A stretch of DNA of 64,000 bases from NCBI RefSeq assembly GCF_023715155.1, contig NZ_JAMBNQ010000009.1, positions 1 through 64,000 on the forward strand, given 5' to 3'. The stretch comes from Neobacillus mesonae (GTDB taxonomy: Bacteria; Bacillota; Bacilli; Bacillales; Cytobacillaceae). Position 1 is the first letter of the stretch. Each line of letters starts with the position of its first letter. The translations under genes were made by a program, and so were the position numbers. This document shows, piece by piece, positions 58,725 through 64,000 of this stretch. The notes under the pieces are model-generated. The model made no database searches, was not told the origin of the DNA, and saw only the letters and a program-made list of their open reading frames with translations.

Positions 58725-59782
58725 AAAAACTATCAATTTCAGTCGTTCCAGGTGATGGTATTGGGAAAGAGGTTATGCCAGAAACGCTTCGGGTCCTTGA
58801 TACCCTTGCCAATATTCACGGAGGAATTTCCTTTGACTATAGACAGTATCCATGGAGCTGTCAATATTATCTAAAGCACGGAGTGATGATGCCCGAAGAT
58901 GGATTATCCAGATTAGCTGAAAGTGACGCTGTTTTCTTGGGTGCGGTTGGAGATCCTTCCATAGTTCCTGATCATGTATCCTTATGGGGGCTTTTAATCA
59001 AAATTCGCAGGGAATTTGAACAGGTGATTAATATTCGCCCGGCAAAGCAAATGAAAGGAATTGTTTCCCCGCTAGCTAACCCAAAGGATTTTGATTTGGT
59101 TGTAGTCCGAGAAAATAGTGAGGGAGAATATAGCGAAGTGGGAGGAAGAATCCACAGCGGCGATGATGAGGTAGCGATTCAAAATGCTGTTTTTACAAAG
59201 AAAGGTACCCGCCGTGCAATGGAATATGCCTTCGAGCTAGCTAACCGCCGGGGGCGTCATGTCACAAGTGCAACCAAATCCAACGGAATTGTCCATTCTA
59301 TGCCATTTTGGGATGAAGTATTTAAAGAGGTTTCAGCGAAGTATCCAGAGATTTCAACGAACTCAGTACATATTGATGCCCTGTCTGCTTTCATGGTGAC
59401 GAAGCCGCAGACCCTTGATGTTATTGTGGCAAGCAACCTGTTTGGTGATATATTAACAGATATAGGTGCCGCTATTATGGGAAGCATCGGGATTGCCCCA
59501 GCTGCCAATATCAACTTAAATGGCAAGTATCCATCCATGTTTGAACCTGTTCATGGATCGGCGCCTGATATTTATGGCAGAGGAATCGCCAATCCTATCG
59601 GCCAGATTTGGACAGGAAAAATGATGATTGACCATTTTGGGGAAACCGAGCTGGGAAATCTGCTTTTAACTACTATTGAAGAAGTATTAAACGACGGGAT
59701 TAAAACACCTGATATTGGCGGAACAGCATCAACAACGGAAGTAACCAATGCCATTATTGAAAAGTTAGTATCGAAATCCTAG
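58721..59782 (+). CDS. Tartrate/D-malate-type beta-decarboxylating dehydrogenase
   Basis: 353 residues of the isocitrate/isopropylmalate dehydrogenase superfamily. VVPGDGIGKEVMPETL at the N-terminus, YPWSCQYYLKHGVMMPEDGL (the pattern of tartrate dehydrogenase TtuC and YcsA/DmlA), the substrate Arg set near LIKIRREFEQVINIRPAK, VVRENSEGEYSEVGG, and the metal Asp in SNLFGDILTDIG. Oxidises and decarboxylates a 2-hydroxy diacid such as D-malate, tartrate or an alkylmalate using NAD. It is coupled to gntR by ATGA. No leu genes are nearby, so catabolic use is more likely than leucine synthesis. Confidence 0.85.
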   Translation: MKKLSISVVPGDGIGKEVMPETLRVLDTLANIHGGISFDYRQYPWSCQYYLKHGVMMPEDGLSRLAESDAVFLGAVGDPSIVPDHVSLWGLLIKIRREFEQVINIRPAKQMKGIVSPLANPKDFDLVVVRENSEGEYSEVGGRIHSGDDEVAIQNAVFTKKGTRRAMEYAFELANRRGRHVTSATKSNGIVHSMPFWDEVFKEVSAKYPEISTNSVHIDALSAFMVTKPQTLDVIVASNLFGDILTDIGAAIMGSIGIAPAANINLNGKYPSMFEPVHGSAPDIYGRGIANPIGQIWTGKMMIDHFGETELGNLLLTTIEEVLNDGIKTPDIGGTASTTEVTNAIIEKLVSKS

Positions 59783-59793
59783 AAAGGGGCGGC

Positions 59794-60720
59794 ATGATGA
59801 TTACTATTAATGAAGTAGTAACACGTGATGGGTTTCAGCTGGAGGGTCAATGGATTCCTACTGATGAAAAAATTAACTTGATTAATAGATTAAGTGAAGC
59901 AGGGTTCCATAAAATAGAGGTCACTTCTTTTGTTTCGTCAGTTCATGTTCCTCAGTTAAAGGATGCTGCCGAAGTCATGAAGGGAATAACGAGGAATCCC
60001 AATGTTACCTATGTGGCCTTGGTTCCCAATCTTAAAGGGGCTCAAAGGGCATTGGAGGCGGACGTTGATGAAGTGAATGTGGTTATCAGCGCAAGCGCCA
60101 CTCACAATCTAGCGAATATCCGCCAGACACATGAACAATCTTTGGCCGGTCTTAAAGAAATTGTTTCACTATTCAAAGGAACACGAGTGAAAGTTAACAC
60201 ATCGATTGCCACCACTTTCGGCTGCCCGTTCGAGGGAACCATACAGCCGGAAGCTGTGTGTAACTTTATTGAAAACTATTTAGCTGCGGGTGCAGATAGT
60301 ATTTCACTTGCGGATACAACGGGGATGGCCCATCCGGTCCAGGTTGAGGAACTTTCTAGAAAAGTGTTAGAGATGTTTCCGAATGTTCCATTTACCCTTC
60401 ATTTTCACAATACAAGAGGAATGGGGATGGCTAATATCCTAGCTGGTATCCAGGGAGGCATCACTCAGTTCGATGCTGCAATCAGCGGTATTGGCGGCTG
60501 TCCATTTGCACCAGGTGCTACGGGTAATGTCTGCACAGAAGATGTGGTCCATATGCTGCATGCGATGGGAATCAAGACAGGTGTTGATCTTGACCAAATT
60601 CTTTCTATTTCAAAAACATTACCAAAGTTAATTGGCCATGAAACACCCGGTCAAATTATCAAAGCGGGAAAAATAACAGATTTGCATCCAAGTCCATTGA
60701 AAAAGGCCGAATCCTATTAA
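59794..60720 (+). CDS. HMG-CoA-lyase-like enzyme
   Basis: 308 residues, TIM barrel of the HMGL-like/DRE-TIM family. Substrate Arg11-Asp12 in EVVTRDGFQLEG, HKIEVTSFVSSVHVPQLKDA (typically VTSFVSPKWVPQMAD in HMG-CoA lyase), metal ligands in LHFHNTRGMG, and the catalytic-Cys loop GGCPFAPGATGNVCTED. It cleaves a 3-hydroxy-3-methylacyl-CoA: HMG-CoA to acetoacetate and acetyl-CoA, or citramalyl-CoA to pyruvate and acetyl-CoA. With a CoA-transferase in the operon either is possible. Last gene of the operon; the terminator begins inside its 3' end. Confidence 0.87.
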   Translation: MMITINEVVTRDGFQLEGQWIPTDEKINLINRLSEAGFHKIEVTSFVSSVHVPQLKDAAEVMKGITRNPNVTYVALVPNLKGAQRALEADVDEVNVVISASATHNLANIRQTHEQSLAGLKEIVSLFKGTRVKVNTSIATTFGCPFEGTIQPEAVCNFIENYLAAGADSISLADTTGMAHPVQVEELSRKVLEMFPNVPFTLHFHNTRGMGMANILAGIQGGITQFDAAISGIGGCPFAPGATGNVCTEDVVHMLHAMGIKTGVDLDQILSISKTLPKLIGHETPGQIIKAGKITDLHPSPLKKAESY

Positions 60721-60742
60721 AATGAAGGGTTCGGCCCTTTTT
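60703..60742 (+). terminator. Terminator of the dctPQM operon
   Basis: AAGGCCGAATCC (60703-60714, inside the last codons) pairs with GGGTTCGGCCC (60727-60737) and is followed by TTTTT. It is close enough to the convergent LCP gene to limit read-through into it. Confidence 0.8.
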
Positions 60743-60749
60743 GGGGCAG

Positions 60750-61718
60750 CTAGTCACTTTGAGCAACACTATTCTCTCCCAAAAATGCTTCCAAAGCTTT
60801 TTTATTTTGATCAAAATCTACTTCTAATACTTCGCCAACATCCTGATAGCGTTTATTTTCATAGCTTCCATTCTCCGGGAGCCGCAATGTTTCAATCCCA
60901 TCTCGGTTTGCCAGCATATCTTTTCCGATTTTCAAAATAGTAGACGTATCCATATTGGTTTCGATATAGGTTTTTGAGATATCTAATAGCTCTGGAAGTT
61001 TGGCTACTGTATTTAGACCAATGGCTTCTTCTTTTAATTTTGAGATGACTTCCTGCTGTCTTTGCACCCGCCCAAAGTCACTCAGCCGGTCTTTACGAAA
61101 ACGGACATATCCCAATAGTTCCTTGCCATGCAGGGTTTGTTTCCCTTTTTCTAACGTCATTCCGATACCTTCAGACATCTCATGAGGGACATCCACCTCA
61201 ATCCCATCTGGAACAAGGACATCAACGGCTTTTTCAAACCCTTTAAAATCAACCAGCGCATAATAATGAATATCCAGCCCAAAGTTTTCTTTAATCGTCT
61301 CCCTGAGTAATTCAGGACCTCCAAAGGAATAGGCTGCGTTTAACTTTTGCTGGCCATGCTGGGGGATGGTGACATACATATCCCGCATGAGAGAGATAAG
61401 TTTGGCCTCATGTGTTTTAAGATTGTAATGGCCGACCATTATCGTATCCGTTCGAGCTTGCGTTTCACCGCGCGAGTCACTGCCCAAAATAAGCACATTG
61501 ATGGAGTCTGTTTGATTTTGTGCCTTTTGAATGGATGAACTTTCGTCTGCTTTTGCCCAATGATGATCCGCTGCTTTTTTAAACGGATGGTTGAGTGCCT
61601 GGACCGTTTCTTCTATGTACTGATAGATTGTAAAAAGACCAACCATAAAGATTCCTATGAAAAAAAGGGCGCCAAATACTCTGGCCCATCTTATTCGTTT
61701 CCTGTTCTCCCGTGCCAA
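60750..61718 (-). CDS. LCP-family (LytR-CpsA-Psr) cell-wall ligase
   Basis: 322 residues from TTG 61718 (AAGGTGG 7 bases before). Cytoplasmic Arg-rich N-terminus (RENRKRIRWAR), one membrane helix (about 13-33), then the extracytoplasmic LCP domain: NVLILGSDSRGETQARTDTIMVGHYN near 73-98, ISLMRDMYVTIP near 107, GVxVDVPHEM-like IEVDVPHEMSEG, and YVRFRKDRLSDFGRVQRQQEVI near 203-224, holding the Arg/Asp residues that bind polyprenyl pyrophosphate. It attaches wall teichoic acid or similar polymers to peptidoglycan. Confidence 0.92.
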   Translation of the reverse strand: MARENRKRIRWARVFGALFFIGIFMVGLFTIYQYIEETVQALNHPFKKAADHHWAKADESSSIQKAQNQTDSINVLILGSDSRGETQARTDTIMVGHYNLKTHEAKLISLMRDMYVTIPQHGQQKLNAAYSFGGPELLRETIKENFGLDIHYYALVDFKGFEKAVDVLVPDGIEVDVPHEMSEGIGMTLEKGKQTLHGKELLGYVRFRKDRLSDFGRVQRQQEVISKLKEEAIGLNTVAKLPELLDISKTYIETNMDTSTILKIGKDMLANRDGIETLRLPENGSYENKRYQDVGEVLEVDFDQNKKALEAFLGENSVAQSD

Positions 61719-61880
61719 TTTTGCACCACCTTGTTTTATGGGTCTATCTATGTAAGCAGGTAGAGATTTCTATGTTTTGGACATACTCTTGAAGTAGTAA
61801 TTATTCCATAAAGTGTTTTCATTTCCATGAATATGAGGTTACATTTTTTTAAAAAATTTATTACGTCCTACAACAAATTA

Positions 61881-61922
61881 GAAGCATGAGGGCGGTTCTA
61901 ATAGGAAACGCCTCCATGCTTC
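61881..61922 (-). terminator. Hairpin after cotA
   Basis: GAAGCATGAGGGCG (61881-61894) pairs with CGCCTCCATGCTTC (61909-61922) with one mismatch, directly past the cotA stop. Leftward flank TAATTTG is only weakly T-rich. Confidence 0.65.
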
Positions 61923-61928
61923 ATTACA

Positions 61929-63626
61929 TTAAGATGAACTGGATGATTCTTCGTGATCGTGGTCGTCATCATGTCCCGGCTCGTCATCACACGTGCAGTC
62001 TTCGGTTTCAGTTTGCGGGCATTGTGTAAATGAATCATCGTCACACTCTCCAGGAAACGGTACAGCAGGATTGAAGCTTGGGTTATCCAATACCTCGTAT
62101 GGCCGCATCATGTCGTGATCTTCGTGTTCGAGAATATGACAGTGCCAAGGATAAATGCCGCTATATGGACCGAAGCGTGCGATAATTCTTGTCACTTCCC
62201 TAGGATTTGCCCGGACAGTATCCTTCCACCCGCGCTCATTATCGTCTGGAGGCATTGGCGGATCGACAACAACTGGATTATTGGGATCATCAGGGTCACC
62301 CGTGAATGTTGCTCGGTTTAGAATTTGAAATTGGACAAGATGCAGGTGAATTGGATGTGTATCCTCTGTGAAATTGTATAATTCCCATATTTCTGTTGTT
62401 CCATTATAAGGGGTTTCCGTTATAGGCAGGTCATTCCAAAGCATTTGATTTAGTAAAAGCAGAAGCCGCTTATATTCATCTCTGCCCTCATTTAAAGTGT
62501 TGACACGAATTTGAGAAGCATCAGCGGGATCTAATGTTTCTAAGCAGCTAAGAGCGGCTGGAATTTTACTTTTATCAGGATGAGATAGTTTTTCTTTCAC
62601 ACGGAATTCCATGATTTGTGTTAAATCGGCTGTCGGTTCATCACCGAAAGGGAAAGGTGCATTTGCACTATTGGTCAGGATGATCTTTTGCCCATTGTGA
62701 TTTGAAAAATCAATGATAACATCGGCACGCTCTGCTGGTGCGAGAATAATCATGTTTGTTTCGACATGAGCTGCCAGCAATCCGCCATCTGTCCCAATTT
62801 GCATAAAGTTTTGGCCGTTGCTCAAACCCATTTGGTAAAAACGTGCATTGGATCCATTTACAATCCGGAAGCGGTATTTACGTGGTTCTACTTTAAGATA
62901 TGGCCAGACCTTTCCGTTCACTAGAATGGTGTCACCGAAAAACTCCGGTACGACCGAAGGATTTGGAAAGTGCGGTACATCGGGTGGAATATCATCAGGC
63001 TGCGAAGGATAGAAAAGTTCTCCATTTTCACGAAAAGAACGGTCTTGAATTAATAATGGGATTTCGTATTTTCCACTTGGCAGGTTTAATGCTTTTTCCT
63101 GTTGGTCCCGAATAAGATAGAGGCCGGCAAGTCCTGCATAGACATTGAGCCGTGTAGCGGACAGTGCATGGTCATGATACCAAAGTGTGGCAGGACGCTG
63201 ACAGTTTGGATAATAATAAGTCTCATGAAGGAATTTCGGTCCTTTATTTTCAAAATTACGTGTAAACCATGCTTCCGGATACCCATCATTTTCAGGACGA
63301 ACACGGCCGCCATGAAGATGGACAACGGTGCGTACGGAAGGCTGATCAGGCGTTGCTCCCATAAGGGTACGGTCCACTGGTAAAAGGTGTTTATAGGGAA
63401 GTTCATTTTTCCACTTTACATAGATGGGTTGATTCCGCTCTGCTTCAAAGGTCGGACCTGGATACAAGCCATTGTACCCCCAGACAGTTGTGGGTGGTAA
63501 ATCACGGTGCAGCCGCTGCTTCACCTGCCGCATCGAAACCTCATAGTAAGGATTGCCATTACACGTACCAACAGGTTTTAAAACCGGCGGTATCGGAAGC
63601 GCATCCACAAACTTTTCTAAAAACAC
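61929..63626 (-). CDS. cotA: CotA-type spore-coat multicopper oxidase (laccase)
   Basis: 565 residues; GTG start with AAGGAGAGGG. All four copper motifs are present: VVHLHGG near 101, LWYHDHA near 151, HPIHLH near 427, and the C-terminal WHCHILEHEDHDMM near 498 with the type-1 Cys, His and axial Met. N-terminal FVDALPIPPVLKP matches CotA, which oxidises phenols and forms the brown spore pigment on the coat. The catalytic body ends near 514. A 51-residue tail follows, rich in Asp, His, Cys and Ser (ECDDDSFTQC, DCTCDDEPGHDDDHDHEE, then five Ser), longer than I recall for CotA and perhaps metal-binding. Single-gene unit, leftward. Confidence 0.92.
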   Translation of the reverse strand: MFLEKFVDALPIPPVLKPVGTCNGNPYYEVSMRQVKQRLHRDLPPTTVWGYNGLYPGPTFEAERNQPIYVKWKNELPYKHLLPVDRTLMGATPDQPSVRTVVHLHGGRVRPENDGYPEAWFTRNFENKGPKFLHETYYYPNCQRPATLWYHDHALSATRLNVYAGLAGLYLIRDQQEKALNLPSGKYEIPLLIQDRSFRENGELFYPSQPDDIPPDVPHFPNPSVVPEFFGDTILVNGKVWPYLKVEPRKYRFRIVNGSNARFYQMGLSNGQNFMQIGTDGGLLAAHVETNMIILAPAERADVIIDFSNHNGQKIILTNSANAPFPFGDEPTADLTQIMEFRVKEKLSHPDKSKIPAALSCLETLDPADASQIRVNTLNEGRDEYKRLLLLLNQMLWNDLPITETPYNGTTEIWELYNFTEDTHPIHLHLVQFQILNRATFTGDPDDPNNPVVVDPPMPPDDNERGWKDTVRANPREVTRIIARFGPYSGIYPWHCHILEHEDHDMMRPYEVLDNPSFNPAVPFPGECDDDSFTQCPQTETEDCTCDDEPGHDDDHDHEESSSSS

Positions 63627-63759
63627 AATACCCTCTCCTTTTTGAAAGATTATTATAGTAAATGAAAAATCATACAGAAATGTGTGGACGAGAGTGGAAA
63701 GCGGGGGGAACCTTTCAAGAGATGGTATTTCGTTAGGGACAGTTATAGTAAAATGGGAG

Positions 63760-64000
63760 TGAGTTTTGTCATCTAAAGGTCTTATTAAATCATTTTTCCG
63801 AAATTTATTTTGGCTGAAATAGGGGCTTTATTAGGACAGCTGCCAAGGAACCCCAGCCAGTTTTGGCTTTAAGAGACTTTATTAAAGACAGTATTCCAAG
63901 GTTCACATCAGGTTTTGTCTTTAATAGGCGTCATTAAAGACAATTTTCGAAGAATCATAGCTAGTTTTGTCTATAAGAAACTTTATTAAAGACAATTATA
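63760..64000. repeat. Tandem array, 52-bp period (family D, right copy, runs off the window)
   Basis: TTATTAAAGACA-type words at 63785, 63831, 63882, 63934 and 63986: spacings 46, 51, 52 and 52. In a unit TTAAAGACA (63882-63890) pairs with TGTCTTTAA (63916-63924), a 9-bp hairpin stem. Same family and orientation as at 127-290. 63627-63759 holds the cotA leader and no gene. Confidence 0.8.

Noticed and set aside
58721-59782. 3-isopropylmalate dehydrogenase LeuB
   Set aside because: The YPWSCQYYLKHG pattern and absence of leu genes favour the tartrate/D-malate group.
1-64000. tRNA, rRNA, insertion sequences, integrases, conjugation genes
   Set aside because: None recognised on either strand.

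Overview
The window looks like chromosomal DNA of an aerobic, spore-forming member of the Bacillaceae (a Bacillus, Neobacillus or Mesobacillus-like soil organism). The support is AT-rich DNA with strong Shine-Dalgarno sites, frequent TTG/GTG starts, CcpA cre-like sites, MsmX, a Spo0E-family phosphatase, an LCP wall protein, a CotA-type spore-coat laccase, and two long intergenic repeats of a kind I recall from Bacillaceae genomes. I see no rRNA, tRNA, insertion sequence, integrase, phage block or CRISPR array.

Layout. 0-3.6 kb: msmX, a PucR/CdaR-type regulator and a NUDIX hydrolase, all leftward. 3.6-8.9 kb: a LysR regulator divergent from prpF-tctC-tctB-tctA, a tricarboxylate-type uptake and isomerisation unit. 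9.2-10.9 kb: a TauE/SafE permease, a 45-residue protein behind a cre-controlled promoter, and a Spo0E-like phosphatase. 11.16-12.84 kb: an array of about 32 copies of a 52-bp hairpin-forming unit, without genes. 12.9-16.4 kb: gltS and hutG (leftward) with a divergent LysR gene. 16.47-22.5 kb: a sigma-54 operon (near-consensus -24/-12 promoter) in which the first gene is a PAS-AAA+-Fis activator, followed by a sodium:solute symporter, an M20 N-carbamoyl amino-acid hydrolase and an amidohydrolase, which together suggest hydantoin or ureide use.

23.1-45.9 kb is the metabolic core. It holds a TAXI-TRAP transporter with an intercalated ThDP enzyme, ubiX, ubiD, three paralogous acyl-CoA ligases, two orphan response regulators of REC-AraC type, an MFS exporter, xdhC, and then the operon hydroxylase large subunit - coxG - FAD subunit - 2Fe-2S subunit - ligase - crotonase, closed by a BenE-type permease. 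Apart from the inserted coxG, the order of this last operon equals hmfABCDE of the 2-furoate pathway, and ubiD/ubiX correspond to hmfF/hmfG (2,5-furandicarboxylate decarboxylase and its prenyl-FMN synthase). I infer a furan-carboxylate (or closely related heteroaromatic acid) catabolic island that ends in 2-oxoglutarate.

46-52.6 kb: an 82-bp tandem array, a nitrilase-family amidase, an M20 peptidase, rpiA, a metallophosphoesterase, a ~169-bp repeat array, a 3-hydroxybutyrate-dehydrogenase-like SDR, and a compact type I toxin-antitoxin locus (36-residue holin-like toxin with an antisense RNA). 52.9-60.7 kb: a second acid-catabolism operon, dctPQM - asparaginase - CaiB CoA-transferase - GntR - tartrate/D-malate-type dehydrogenase - HMG-CoA-lyase-like enzyme. 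60.7-63.6 kb: an LCP protein and CotA, leftward. Both ends of the window carry members of another 52-bp hairpin repeat family.

Overall this is a chromosome region specialised in organic-acid uptake and CoA-dependent degradation: at least five solute transport systems (TTT, SSS, TAXI-TRAP, BenE, DctPQM-TRAP), each next to its enzymes and a dedicated regulator, with the gaps occupied by unusual hairpin-bearing tandem arrays.
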